From Hydrogenoanaerobacterium saccharovorans (GTDB lineage Bacteria; Bacillota; Clostridia; Oscillospirales; Ruminococcaceae), in the NCBI RefSeq assembly GCF_003814745.1, contig NZ_RKRD01000006.1, positions 1 to 42,272 of the forward strand: a stretch of DNA of 42,272 nt. Reading direction: 5' to 3'. The notes below the pieces were generated by a model, which was given only the letters and a program-made list of their open reading frames with translations, was not told the DNA's origin and made no database searches. This document shows, in pieces, positions 32,471 through 42,177 of this stretch (positions are counted from its first letter, which is position 1; each line of letters starts with the position of its first letter). The translations under genes were made by a program, and so were the position numbers.

Positions 32471-32516
32471 AAAGCCAAGATGTGCAGAAAATGAACTGCA
32501 TATCCCGGCTTTTTTG
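32471..32516 (+). terminator. Terminator of the late operon
   Basis: AAAGCC pairs with GGCTTT (32471-32476 and 32507-32512). Inside, GATGTGCAG pairs with CTGCATATC with one wobble. A T run follows. It ends the structural and lysis operon and separates it from the cargo block. Confidence 0.85.
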
Positions 32517-32542
32517 TTTTGTGTAGAACTTTGTTGTATAAT
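32514..32542 (+). promoter_or_regulatory. Promoter at the head of the cargo block
   Basis: TTGTTT (32514-32519), a 17-bp spacer and consensus TATAAT (32537-32542). The -35 overlaps the terminator T run. It would drive the acetyltransferase gene from the lysogen independently of phage late transcription. Confidence 0.6.
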
Positions 32543-32648
32543 GTTGGTGAAACTGCTATTGAGAGTAAATATGGAAAATGGTATAGTAATTATTGTACCC
32601 CAGTCTAATGTAAAGTGTACAGAGAATAATTATTTAGAGGAGTAGAAA

Positions 32649-33146
32649 ATGGAAATCCAAAAGACCAAACTGAAAGATTTAGATACCGTAATGGAGATTT
32701 ACAACGAAGCACGCCAGTTTATGAAAGACAATGGAAATCCATTTCAATGGGGAGATAACCATCCTTCACGCGAGTTGATTAATTGTGATATTGAAAAGGG
32801 CATAAGTTATGTATGCATAGATTCTGGGGAGATTGTTGGGGTATTCTGTTTGCTAACTGTTGCAGAACCCACCTACGAGAAAATTTATAACGGCTCATGG
32901 CTTAATGATAAGCCGTATGTAACGATTCATCGGTTGGCGGCAATCGGCGGCCGCGGCATTGCTACCTTTTGCATTAATTGGTGTATACGCAATTTTGGCA
33001 ATGTTCGTGCGGATACCCATAAAGATAATATTCCGATGCAAAAAGTTTTTTCCAAAACAGGATTTAAGCAATGCGGAACGATTTACTTAGCTGACGGTAC
33101 GGAGCGCATTGCATATCAAAATAATATGGCTAATAAAGAAGCGTAG
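32649..33146 (+). CDS. GNAT-family N-acetyltransferase
   Basis: The 165-residue protein follows AGAGGAG. It has the GNAT order: an N-terminal helix (LDTVMEIYNEARQFMKDNG), a central strand (SGEIVGVFCLLTVAEP), the acetyl-CoA loop region near HRLAAIGGRGIATFCINWC and the C-terminal VFSKTGFKQCGTI. It would transfer an acetyl group from acetyl-CoA to an unknown amine. It is not a phage structural gene; the context suggests cargo that could modify a host or phage molecule. Confidence 0.85.
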   Translation: MEIQKTKLKDLDTVMEIYNEARQFMKDNGNPFQWGDNHPSRELINCDIEKGISYVCIDSGEIVGVFCLLTVAEPTYEKIYNGSWLNDKPYVTIHRLAAIGGRGIATFCINWCIRNFGNVRADTHKDNIPMQKVFSKTGFKQCGTIYLADGTERIAYQNNMANKEA

Positions 33147-33368
33147 TGCCAGTACGATAAGAGCATTAAGAATTTAACATCACCCAATTGGTGTATTGTT
33201 TATACAAGTCACGTGGAGTATGCCGTGGGACTAAAAAGATCAAATAAAGGGTAAGCAACTTCTATACAGTTTTAACAAGCAAGGTAAATATATTAGATGA
33301 AGTTTTTATATGTTTATGGCGGCGGTTTGAAAATACAAAATAGATTTTAGAAAGTTAAGGTGATTGCT
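33147..33368. other. Spacer before the restriction operon
   Basis: About 220 AT-rich bases with no convincing gene. CACCCAATTGGTG near 33182-33194 is a short palindrome. A promoter for hsdR should lie here, but I see no clear -35/-10 pair. Confidence 0.4.
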
Positions 33369-36300
33369 TTGCCACATAACGAAGATACACGTGTAAAAAT
33401 TCCAGCTCTTGTGCATTTTACACGCCTTGGATATCAATATATTTCTCTTAAAAAGGGAGAACATATTATTGATGAGGATACCAATATCTTCGTCGATGTG
33501 CTTTGCAGTGCGATTAATCGTATCAACAACACAGAACTAACTGTGGCAGATACCACAAAAATTGTTAATGAGCTAAAAATACAACTTGCCGGAGACGATT
33601 TGGGCAAGGCTTTCTATAATATACTATTAAAGGGACACAATGGGCTGAAGTTGATTGATTTTGATACAGCAAACGGTGTGGAGAATACGTACCAAATAGT
33701 AACTGAATTTACTTGTAAAAATGGAAGTGATGAATTTCGTCCTGATATCACCGTGTTGATAAACGGCTTAACTCTTGGATTTATTGAAGTTAAGAAGCCA
33801 AATAACAAAGATGGCATACAGGCTGAATATCATCGTATGCGCATACGTGTTAAAAATAAGAAATTCAGACGGTTCATAAACATGATGCAACTAATGGTCT
33901 TCTCAAACAACAGTGAATATGACGACACTGAAGTAATTCCGCTTGAGGGTGCATTCTATGCTACAACATCTTATGAAAAGCTATTCTTCAGTCACTTTCG
34001 TGAAGAAGACGAGTCGATATTTGAAAGAATAAAGACTATAGATACAGAAAAAGAAATTGAGATTTTAAAAGATAACAATTATGTATCTATTAAAACTACA
34101 GCTGAATACAAAACTAATTTAAGTCCTACATCTCCTACAAATAGAATTCTTACATCACTATTTTCTAAAAATAGATTGATGATGATTTTGAAATATGCTA
34201 TAGCCTATGTAGAGCGCACTAACGATAACGGTGTAACTTCATTGGAAAAGCATATTATGAGATACCCTCAACTTTTCGCTACAAAAGCCATTGAGAAAAA
34301 GTTAAATAGCGGAGTAAAAAACGGAATTATCTGGCACACTCAAGGTAGCGGCAAGACTGCACTAGCTTATTATAATGTGCGTTACCTTAAAGATTATTAC
34401 CAAAAACAAAGCATTATAGCTAAGTTTTATTTTGTGGTTGACCGCCTTGACCTTGCAACACAAGCGGCAGACGAATTCCGTTCACGTGGCTTGTTAGTAG
34501 AAGAAATCAGTAGCAAAGAAGATTTTGTAAAGAATATGGGCACAGTCACAGCAGGTCATAACACCGGAAAAGACGCTATTACTGTTGTAAATATTCAAAA
34601 GTTTTCTGCGGATTCTGTAGCACAAAAATCTGATTATAATGTAAACGTTCAGCGTGTCTACTTTATGGATGAAGCCCACCGAAGCTATAATCCTATCGGT
34701 AGTTTTTTATCAAATCTAATTAATTCTGATAGAAACGCTGTAATGATAGCACTCACTGGCACACCACTTATTGGCACAATTTATGATAAAGAGGGTAAAC
34801 CAATAGGGGGTAAAACTTACGATTCTAAGGCTATTTTTGGTAACTATATACACAAATACTATTACAACCAATCTATTGCAGATGGATACACTCTCAAGTT
34901 GATTCGTGAGGGTATCTCAACAACATACCGTCAAAAGTTACAATCCGCTCTTGATGAAATTGAAACAATCAAGGGCTCTTTGCCACGCAAAGATTTATAT
35001 GCACACCCGAAATATGTAAAGGCACTGGTAGAATATATCGTATCCGATTTTGAAAAGAGCAGGCTTGCCATGGGAGATGAAACAATAGGTGGCATGATTG
35101 TCTGTGACTCATCAGAGCAAGCACAGGAAGTCTACAAAGAGATGCAAAAAACAATTTTTTCTTCTGCCTTAATCCTTTGCGATGAAGACGACCAAGAAAT
35201 AAGGAAAGATAAAAGAAATAGCTTTAAAAAAGGTGGTATTGACTTTTTAATCGTTTTCAATATGCTATTAACAGGTTTTGATGCACCAAGACTTAAAAAG
35301 CTTTATCTTGGACGAGTCATCAGAAATCATTCTCTGTTGCAGGCATTAACCCGTGTCAATCGTCCATATAAAAAGCATCACCATGGTTATGTAGTCGATT
35401 TTGCTGATATACGAGCAGAGTTTGATAAGACGAATAAAGCCTATTTTGACGAGCTGCAAAATGAACTTGGTGATGCCTTTAAACAGTATGATAGTATCTT
35501 TAAAACTCCTGAGGAAATTGAAAGTGATTTAAAACTCATTGCCGAAAAGCTTTTTTCGTTTGATACTCAAAATGCTGAGATTTTTTCACAGCAGGTATCG
35601 CAAATTGACGACAAGGCAGAACTGTTAGAGCTTCGCCATGCACTGGAACTTTACAAAGAGCTGTTTAACATAGCAAAGCTGTTCGGCTACAATGAACTTG
35701 CGGACAAGTTTGACCTTAATAAAATTTCTTCATTATACACTGAGGTAGTAAACCGAATAAATATAATTAACACTAAGAAGGCACTGGAAAATGCCGATGA
35801 TATGACAGCAATTCTTAATCTTGCTATGGAAGAAATTGATTTTAATTTCAAAAAAGTCTCTGAACATGAGTTGGTCATTGCAGATAGCTATCGGGATATT
35901 TTGGTGCGTACACAAAAAGAAATGCAAAGAAGCCTTGATCCCAAAGATCCAGAATATGTAACGCTGTTGGAAGAGCTGCAAAGGCTACTTAAAAAGAAAA
36001 ATATTGAAGAACTGACTGCCGATGAGATGAAAACACAGATGCAAGAACTTGAACGTATACGTAAGGCAGCAGAAAAACGCAATCAAGCAGATGCCCGCCT
36101 TGCCCATAAATATGAAGATGATTCAAAATTCATGCGTACTCATAAGCGGATTGCTGAAGCACCTCCACCTATTGCATCGGATTTGGTACTCCACGATGTA
36201 TTGATTAACCTCAAACATCAAATAGACGATAGCTTAATTTCAAACGAGCATGTGATTGATAATGAAGCTTATTTTATGCAAAGCCTGTTTCCATTTATTA

Positions 36301-36407
36301 AGCAGGAACTAACAAGCAAAAAGATACGTCCAACAGTTAATCAAATTAAGTTTGTTGGGCAGTGCATAGCAAATGAATATATTACCGAAAGGAACTACGC
36401 AAGCTAA
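33369..36407 (+). CDS. hsdR: Type I restriction enzyme, R subunit
   Basis: The 1012-residue translocase and nuclease cuts unmethylated DNA after long-range translocation. TTG 33369 is preferred because AAGGTG (33358-33363) is 5-6 bases upstream; GTG 33360 lies inside that site. The N-terminal nuclease has FRPDITV and FIEVKKPNN (the D...E-x-K motif near 125-145). The helicase has Walker A HTQGSGKT near 324-331, the DEAH box in VYFMDEAHRSYNP near 431, ALTGTPL and LLQALTRVNRPYK. A long helical C terminus binds the methylase core. It forms an operon with hsdM and hsdS. Confidence 0.95.
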   Translation: MPHNEDTRVKIPALVHFTRLGYQYISLKKGEHIIDEDTNIFVDVLCSAINRINNTELTVADTTKIVNELKIQLAGDDLGKAFYNILLKGHNGLKLIDFDTANGVENTYQIVTEFTCKNGSDEFRPDITVLINGLTLGFIEVKKPNNKDGIQAEYHRMRIRVKNKKFRRFINMMQLMVFSNNSEYDDTEVIPLEGAFYATTSYEKLFFSHFREEDESIFERIKTIDTEKEIEILKDNNYVSIKTTAEYKTNLSPTSPTNRILTSLFSKNRLMMILKYAIAYVERTNDNGVTSLEKHIMRYPQLFATKAIEKKLNSGVKNGIIWHTQGSGKTALAYYNVRYLKDYYQKQSIIAKFYFVVDRLDLATQAADEFRSRGLLVEEISSKEDFVKNMGTVTAGHNTGKDAITVVNIQKFSADSVAQKSDYNVNVQRVYFMDEAHRSYNPIGSFLSNLINSDRNAVMIALTGTPLIGTIYDKEGKPIGGKTYDSKAIFGNYIHKYYYNQSIADGYTLKLIREGISTTYRQKLQSALDEIETIKGSLPRKDLYAHPKYVKALVEYIVSDFEKSRLAMGDETIGGMIVCDSSEQAQEVYKEMQKTIFSSALILCDEDDQEIRKDKRNSFKKGGIDFLIVFNMLLTGFDAPRLKKLYLGRVIRNHSLLQALTRVNRPYKKHHHGYVVDFADIRAEFDKTNKAYFDELQNELGDAFKQYDSIFKTPEEIESDLKLIAEKLFSFDTQNAEIFSQQVSQIDDKAELLELRHALELYKELFNIAKLFGYNELADKFDLNKISSLYTEVVNRINIINTKKALENADDMTAILNLAMEEIDFNFKKVSEHELVIADSYRDILVRTQKEMQRSLDPKDPEYVTLLEELQRLLKKKNIEELTADEMKTQMQELERIRKAAEKRNQADARLAHKYEDDSKFMRTHKRIAEAPPPIASDLVLHDVLINLKHQIDDSLISNEHVIDNEAYFMQSLFPFIKQELTSKKIRPTVNQIKFVGQCIANEYITERNYAS

Positions 36408-38044
36408 TGAATATACAAGATATCCAAACACAAACCAAAGCCATGATTGATGACTTGAAAGCGGTCTGTACCAATTTTGGCCTTGGTAATGCCAGCAGTG
36501 AATATAAAATTATTACAGAGGTGTTTTTATATAAATTCTTAAATGATAAGTTTATTGCAGAAGCAAGACAATCAATTCCTGAATTTAAAGAACTTGACTC
36601 ATCTGAAATAGAAGAAAAGCTGATCAAAATGTCAGATGATGATTATGAGTTGTTTCTGGTAGGTGTTAATCCAGATACTGCAAAACTTAAGCGGGAGCAT
36701 TTTATTCCATATCTTTATAACCGCCAAAACGAAGATGATTTTCACAAGTTGGTTGATGATACACTGGTGGATATCGCAAATACGAATATAGCTATCTTCT
36801 CGGTACAGACCGGAGGACAGTCAAAAATTCGTTTGTTTGACCCTATTTCTCAACATGTAATTGAACAAGAAAAAAAAGATAATTTCTGCCGTGCGTTGGT
36901 CGATAAAATTGCAAAATGTAGCTTTGACCATGTGTTTGGGCAAAAATACGACTTTTTTGCAACTGTTTTTGAATATCTAATAAAAGACTATAATAAGGAC
37001 TTTGGTAAGTATGCCGAGTACTATACACCACATTCTATCGCAAGTATCATTGCAAAAATTATGGTTCCAAATGGCGATAAAAACGTGACGGTATATGACC
37101 CTGCGGCAGGTTCTGGAACTCTTGTACTTGCCCTTGCTCACGAAATAGGTGAGAAAAACTGCATGATTTATACGCAGGATATTTCCCAAAAATCTAATGA
37201 GTTTTTGAGACTTAACTTAATTTTGAATAACCTTGTTCTTTCTCTACCCAATATTGTCCACGAGGATACTCTTATCAATCCTCGTCACTTGAACAAAGAG
37301 AAAAATGATTTGATGAGATTCAACTATATTGTGAGCAATCCACCTTTTAAAGTTGATTTTTCCGATAATAGAAATACACTTGCAGGTGAAAAATACAAAA
37401 AGCGTTTCTTTGCTGGTGTGCCGAACGTTCCAAATAAAGACAAGAGCAAAATGGAAATATACCTAATGTTTTTACAGCACATCATCTATTCGTTGGATGA
37501 TAAAGGCAAGGCGGCAGTAGTTGTGCCCACAGGCTTTTTAACCGCAGCATCGGGTATACCAAAGAAAATCCGTGAACATCTGGTAGCAAAGAAAATGTTA
37601 CGAGGTGTGGTTTCCATGCCATCAAATATTTTTGCGACAACCGGTACCAATGTTTCCATTTTGTTTATAGACAAGGCAAACAAAGGCAAAGATGTGGTAC
37701 TGATGGATGCTTCAAAGATGGGTACAAAGGTAAAAGAGGACGGTAAAAACCAAAAAACCGTTCTATCTCCTGAAGAAATTAACAAAATTATTGATACCTT
37801 TAATGAAGCAAAAGTTGAAGATGACTTCTGCGTTGTGGTAAGCCTTGATGATATTAAAAACAAAAAATACTCATTTAGTGCGGGACAGTATTTTGAAGTA
37901 AAGATTGAGTATGTGGAAATGACACAGGATGAGTTTGAGCAGAAAATAACAGATTTCACCACAACACTGGACAGTCTGTTTGCTGAGGGCAGAGAGCTGG
38001 AAAGCGAGATAAAAAAGCAACTAGGACGTGTGAAATATGAGTAA
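36407..38044 (+). CDS. hsdM: Type I restriction system, DNA methyltransferase M subunit
   Basis: The 545-residue N6-adenine methyltransferase has the N-terminal helical domain of HsdM, the AdoMet motif YDPAAGSGTLVLAL near 229-242 and the catalytic NPPF in YIVSNPPFKVDF near 311. It starts at ATG 36407, sharing a base with the hsdR stop. With HsdS it protects host DNA and with HsdR makes the restriction complex. The C-terminal end (DSLFAEGRELESEIKKQLG) is a helix that would contact HsdS. Confidence 0.97.
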   Translation: MNIQDIQTQTKAMIDDLKAVCTNFGLGNASSEYKIITEVFLYKFLNDKFIAEARQSIPEFKELDSSEIEEKLIKMSDDDYELFLVGVNPDTAKLKREHFIPYLYNRQNEDDFHKLVDDTLVDIANTNIAIFSVQTGGQSKIRLFDPISQHVIEQEKKDNFCRALVDKIAKCSFDHVFGQKYDFFATVFEYLIKDYNKDFGKYAEYYTPHSIASIIAKIMVPNGDKNVTVYDPAAGSGTLVLALAHEIGEKNCMIYTQDISQKSNEFLRLNLILNNLVLSLPNIVHEDTLINPRHLNKEKNDLMRFNYIVSNPPFKVDFSDNRNTLAGEKYKKRFFAGVPNVPNKDKSKMEIYLMFLQHIIYSLDDKGKAAVVVPTGFLTAASGIPKKIREHLVAKKMLRGVVSMPSNIFATTGTNVSILFIDKANKGKDVVLMDASKMGTKVKEDGKNQKTVLSPEEINKIIDTFNEAKVEDDFCVVVSLDDIKNKKYSFSAGQYFEVKIEYVEMTQDEFEQKITDFTTTLDSLFAEGRELESEIKKQLGRVKYE

Positions 38045-39467
38045 AATAAACAAGTATTCTTTTTCTGATTTATACGAAATGAGTTCAGGAATTTCCACAT
38101 CTAAGGAACAAGCAGGACATGGATATCCTTTTGTTTCTTTTGGAACAGTCTTCAATAATTATTTTCTGCCAGAAACAATTACTGATTTAATGAACACTTC
38201 TGATAAAGAACAAAATACTTATTCAATAAAAAAGGATGATATTTTAATTACCCGTACAAGTGAAACTATTGACGAATTGGCTATGAGTTGTGTTGCATTG
38301 AAGGATTATCCCCAAACAACTTATAGCGGATTTACTAAGCGATTACGCCCTAAATCCGGAACAACAAACATATGTTATTCCAAATATTTAGCTTTCTATT
38401 TAAGAGGGTATTTGTTTAGAAACGCTGTTACAAATAATGCCTTTATGACTTTAAGAGCAAGTTTTAATGAAGACATATTCTCTTTTTTGAATTTGTATTT
38501 ACCAGAATATAAGCAACAAACTAGAATTGGGAATTTGCTATATAGTATAGAGCAAAAAATCCAACTTAACAAAAAAATTAATGCGAAATTGGAAGACATG
38601 GCTAAAACTATCTATGATTATTGGTTTGTGCAGTTCGATTTTCCAAATGCCCAGGGCAAACCATACCGCCATAGTGGCGGTAAAATGGAATATAATGAAA
38701 CTCTCAAAAGAGAGATACCTAAGGGGTGGAAAGTAGAAAATTTATTTAGTAATTCGCTTGCAAGTGTTATCAAACCAGGAGTTAATCTCTTCAAAAAGAA
38801 AATTTATTTAGCTACTGCAGATGTAAACAATACTGCTATTGGTACTGGAAATTTAATAAACTACGTAACAAGAGAAAGCAGAGCAAATATGCAACCGACT
38901 GTAAATTCGGTTTGGTTTGCTAAAATGAAAAATAGTGTTAAACATCTATTTTTAAATAAAGATATGGAATATTTAATAAATAATTCAATATTATCCACAG
39001 GCTTTTGTGGATTACAGTGTGAAGAAAACACATTCGAATATGTGGCTTCATTTATTTCAAATAGTAGCTTTGAAATTCGAAAAGATACATTGGCTCATGG
39101 TGCAACCCAAGAGGCTGTAAACAATAGTGATTTAATGCAAATATCAATTATTACACCACCTCTATCAGTTATTGAAAATTATCACAGTAAAACAAAAGCA
39201 TTTTATTCACGTATTAGTAGATGCATTCAAGAAAGCCTCGAGCTAACTCGTCTCCGTGACTGGTTGCTTCCAATGCTCATGAATGGACAAGCTACGGTTG
39301 TAGATAGTGATGAATCATTGAAAAATTCACCTTCAGAAGAAAAGATTATTAATTTTGATAACCGCTTTGAACTATGGTTAAAAAATCAAGGTCTTGCTGC
39401 CCGTGGCAATATTGACAGAGAGACCTTGAGAGAAATTTTTGATGCGATGGATGACGATGACAAATAA
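38037..39467 (+). CDS. hsdS: Type I restriction system, specificity S subunit
   Basis: The 476-residue DNA-recognition subunit overlaps hsdM by 8 bases. Two variable recognition domains (about residues 1-155 and 235-390) are separated by a conserved helical region (LEDMAKTIYDYWFVQFDFPN near 183-202) and followed by another helix (ELTRLRDWLLPMLMNGQATV). The last ~50 residues, charged and ending in DAMDDDDK, extend past the usual end and overlap the next gene. The target sequence cannot be read from the protein by eye. Confidence 0.92.
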   Translation: MSKINKYSFSDLYEMSSGISTSKEQAGHGYPFVSFGTVFNNYFLPETITDLMNTSDKEQNTYSIKKDDILITRTSETIDELAMSCVALKDYPQTTYSGFTKRLRPKSGTTNICYSKYLAFYLRGYLFRNAVTNNAFMTLRASFNEDIFSFLNLYLPEYKQQTRIGNLLYSIEQKIQLNKKINAKLEDMAKTIYDYWFVQFDFPNAQGKPYRHSGGKMEYNETLKREIPKGWKVENLFSNSLASVIKPGVNLFKKKIYLATADVNNTAIGTGNLINYVTRESRANMQPTVNSVWFAKMKNSVKHLFLNKDMEYLINNSILSTGFCGLQCEENTFEYVASFISNSSFEIRKDTLAHGATQEAVNNSDLMQISIITPPLSVIENYHSKTKAFYSRISRCIQESLELTRLRDWLLPMLMNGQATVVDSDESLKNSPSEEKIINFDNRFELWLKNQGLAARGNIDRETLREIFDAMDDDDK

Positions 39468-40041
39468 CCAAATAGAGCAAAAGGCAAATGAAGTATTGGC
39501 TGCATATCTCAAAAAAGGTGGAAGCCACAAAATCTTTGCTGAGATCATGCAGGATGAGGGTATTAAATATAGGGAAGTGCTATCGGAAAATCAAAACTTT
39601 GCAGGCGCATTAACAAAAGGAAATAGTGGTCAAGTCTATGTTATGGTTAATAAAAGCATAGAGAATGCCGGAAGAAAGAATTTTACTATTGCCCACGAGT
39701 TGGGACATTATTTTCTTGGTCATCAGCTAAAAACAAACTATTTCTTCTGTTTAGACAGCCAAATAAGCGAAGAAAGCATTGCGACAAATGATATCGAGCA
39801 TGAGGCAAACTATTTTGCATCTTGTTTTCTTATGCCGGAAGATAAAGTTAGAAAAGCTTTTTTTAGCATGCTCAAAAACTCTCGTAAAGCAAAAATAAAA
39901 GACTTTCTTCATGTTAAAAATGATTACACTTTTAGCATTTGGTGCGGTATACGTGGCGACTTGATGAAACGCTACGGCGTTTCTGAAGCAGCACTTAGAT
40001 ATCGATTAAAGCAACTTGGTTTGGCACGATTTAATTTTTAA
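39457..40041 (+). CDS. ImmA/IrrE-type metallopeptidase
   Basis: The 194-residue protein has the zinc-protease motif HELGH (residues 80-84 in AHELGHYFLGH) and the third ligand region EHEANYFASCFLMP, the ImmA/IrrE pattern. The C-terminal part resembles a winged helix (KRYGVSEAALRYRLKQLG). ATG 39457 or 39451 is the likely start, inside the end of hsdS, so translation is coupled to the restriction operon. ImmA-like proteases usually cut a repressor; no paired short HTH gene stands beside it, so its target could be the phage repressor or a host factor. Confidence 0.85.
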   Translation: MTNNQIEQKANEVLAAYLKKGGSHKIFAEIMQDEGIKYREVLSENQNFAGALTKGNSGQVYVMVNKSIENAGRKNFTIAHELGHYFLGHQLKTNYFFCLDSQISEESIATNDIEHEANYFASCFLMPEDKVRKAFFSMLKNSRKAKIKDFLHVKNDYTFSIWCGIRGDLMKRYGVSEAALRYRLKQLGLARFNF

Positions 40042-40104
40042 AATAAAGCATCTCTTAAAAAAACAGAATATCAAAAAAATGTTAAAAATGAATGGAGGTA
40101 AATA

Positions 40105-41043
40105 ATGATGGCTTTGGATACTTCTGCACCGCAACGATATTTTTTAACAGACCCACAACATACATATAGCGGTTGCCTTTATAAATATATGTCGAATTTA
40201 GAGTACATAAAAACAGCGATAAAAGATAAAACAATCTTCTTAAGTCATCCTTCTTCATTTAATGACCCTTTTGATGGTGGATTTATGATGACAGAAAAAG
40301 CATTGAGAAAGTTTAGTTGTAAACCAAGTTTAATTTATCAGTTTATAGCACAAAACCTAAATACAACCGAAAAAACAAAGTTGGAGCATTTAATTTCTCA
40401 CGGAGATTTTTTAAGAAAAATAGAAGAAATAATTAGTGTAATATCGGAAAAAGAAAGGTTTAATCCAATATTAACATTACTTTATATGTTATTTCGAGCA
40501 GATGAGTTTCTTAAGACAAGAGTTCAGTCTCCCACTGTTAAATACGATTCGAGACTTAAAATATTCTGCTTTAGCCAAACAGGAAAATCTTTTCCAATGT
40601 GGGCACATTATGCCAATAATCATCAAGGTGTATGTTTGGAATACGATGCAAAAAACGTACAGTTGTCAAAAGATTGTGATGTTCCTATTGAGGCTCTTAC
40701 GGTTGTTAGGTATTCTGATAATTATGTCACAGATGACATTGAAGATAATATGCGATGTTTTTATAAAAGTGATCAGTGGGCTTATGAAAAAGAAGTACGC
40801 ATTGTTTGCCAAATGGAGGGCAATGTGTTGAAATTTCCTTATTTATGTAATGTTATATTAGGGGTGAATATGCCTCAAAAGATGAAAGATGAACTTGCAG
40901 GTTTTTGTTTAGATAATGGTGTAGATGTTTGGTGTGCTGAAGTTGACAATAATGGAACATATGATTTGTCAATTTGTCAGCATGGTGATATATATAAAAA
41001 ATATATGGAAAGAAAATTATCCTACCCATTATGGAAAAATTGA
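40105..41043 (+). CDS. DUF2971-family protein
   Basis: The 312-residue protein starts at ATG 40105 (or 40108) after GGAGG. The DUF2971 hallmarks are LYKYMSNLEYIKTAIKDKTI, FLSHPSSFNDPFDGGF near the N terminus, FCFSQTGKSFPMWAHYANNH and GVCLEYDA in the middle, and EKEVRIVCQ later. DUF2971 genes occur often next to restriction and other defence genes, but their activity is not established that I know of. It lies 63 bases after the metallopeptidase and may be in the same transcript. Confidence 0.8.
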   Translation: MMALDTSAPQRYFLTDPQHTYSGCLYKYMSNLEYIKTAIKDKTIFLSHPSSFNDPFDGGFMMTEKALRKFSCKPSLIYQFIAQNLNTTEKTKLEHLISHGDFLRKIEEIISVISEKERFNPILTLLYMLFRADEFLKTRVQSPTVKYDSRLKIFCFSQTGKSFPMWAHYANNHQGVCLEYDAKNVQLSKDCDVPIEALTVVRYSDNYVTDDIEDNMRCFYKSDQWAYEKEVRIVCQMEGNVLKFPYLCNVILGVNMPQKMKDELAGFCLDNGVDVWCAEVDNNGTYDLSICQHGDIYKKYMERKLSYPLWKN

Positions 41044-41168
41044 TTTTTATATATGAGAAAACTTCTTAGTCTGGGGTAACTAATTCCCTATAATGTTTAT
41101 GAAGACAAACTTTAATTCATAGATAATGAGCAAATTTGACTCGATAAGCGGTGAAATTGGGTGCTATC

Positions 41169-41678
41169 ATGAATAAAATAGAAAAAATATTAAATGGACT
41201 TTGCATATGTATATTAGTGTTCTTTTTCATACCATCAATTGCAATAAAACATTATGCAAAGCTTGGTAATGAATTTGCACGGCATATGTCTTTTTGGAGT
41301 ATTAATTTATTATTGGTATTGTTTATTTTGAGTACTGTTTACGATTGGATGATACATAAAGAAATATATATCAACGGGCTTAGAGGAAAAGGCATTGTTA
41401 CAAGCTGTGAAGCTCACTATGGGCGTAGAATAATTCCTAGATATTATCCTGTAGTAACGTTTTATATTTATGATAAAATTTATGTGCTTAAGCTTATAGG
41501 TAGTTTTTATGAACCGCCTGCTAAAGTTGATAGTGAAATAGAAATTATTTACTTTGATAAATACCCCGAAAAATTAATAACAATAAATGCAAATTTTAAA
41601 TTTATTTATATTAGAAGATTAGTATTGTTTAGTATAGCTTTGATATTTGATTTTGTTTATAAATTCGTATATTTATAA
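41169..41678 (+). CDS. Membrane protein, DUF3592-like
   Basis: The 169-residue protein starts at ATG 41169. It has two hydrophobic helices near the N terminus (about residues 9-27 and 43-62), a soluble beta domain with KGIVTSCEAHYGRR, YYPVVTFYIYDKIYVLKLIG and IEIIYFDKYPEKLITI (DUF3592-like), and a C-terminal hydrophobic helix. TATAAT at 41089-41094 could be its -10. Function is not known; membrane proteins in prophage cargo can block DNA entry of other phages. Confidence 0.65.
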   Translation: MNKIEKILNGLCICILVFFFIPSIAIKHYAKLGNEFARHMSFWSINLLLVLFILSTVYDWMIHKEIYINGLRGKGIVTSCEAHYGRRIIPRYYPVVTFYIYDKIYVLKLIGSFYEPPAKVDSEIEIIYFDKYPEKLITINANFKFIYIRRLVLFSIALIFDFVYKFVYL

Positions 41679-41746
41679 ACATGATAACTAACCCTAAAGA
41701 AGAGTTAAGAGCTTATTCGGAGATAGATGGAGAAAAGGGTGAAAGT

Positions 41747-42115
41747 ATGGCAAATAATAAACTGGTAGATGAATATATCAACAGTAAAGAAAGCCCTCAA
41801 AGAGATTGGCTATTGCTGTTTATCGATTATATGCGAACAAATTATCCGCAAATAGAAGAAACGATATCATACCAAATGCCTACCTATATTTTGGAAAAAG
41901 GAAAGAACAGAAATTATATCGCATTTGGCACCCCAAACACCCATTTTACGCTTCACACAATGGATTTCGATTACATTCAAAAATTCCATGAGCAATACCC
42001 GTCTTCTGGTAAAGGCAAGGGGTGCGTTAATGTAGATTATAGTGATGGTGATATGCATAAAGAGTTGTTGCATTCCATAGATGAAATCATTAAGCGCCAT
42101 TTTAACAGGCAGTAA
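41747..42115 (+). CDS. DUF1801-family protein
   Basis: The 122-residue protein starts at ATG 41747 with AAAAGGGTGA upstream; an earlier in-frame start at 41681 has no good site. The sequence DEYINSKESPQRDWLLLFID, ETISYQMPTYILEKGKNRNY and FGTPNTHFTLHTMD is the DUF1801 (YdhG-like, frataxin-like fold) pattern. It is the last gene before the right junction, 62 bases away. Its role is unknown; it may be cargo of no phage function. Confidence 0.85.
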   Translation: MANNKLVDEYINSKESPQRDWLLLFIDYMRTNYPQIEETISYQMPTYILEKGKNRNYIAFGTPNTHFTLHTMDFDYIQKFHEQYPSSGKGKGCVNVDYSDGDMHKELLHSIDEIIKRHFNRQ

Positions 42116-42177
42116 GTGTAACTACTCATTATCAGTCTTCATCATGTCAAAGTAGTATCTAACCCGCATACTCTTCC

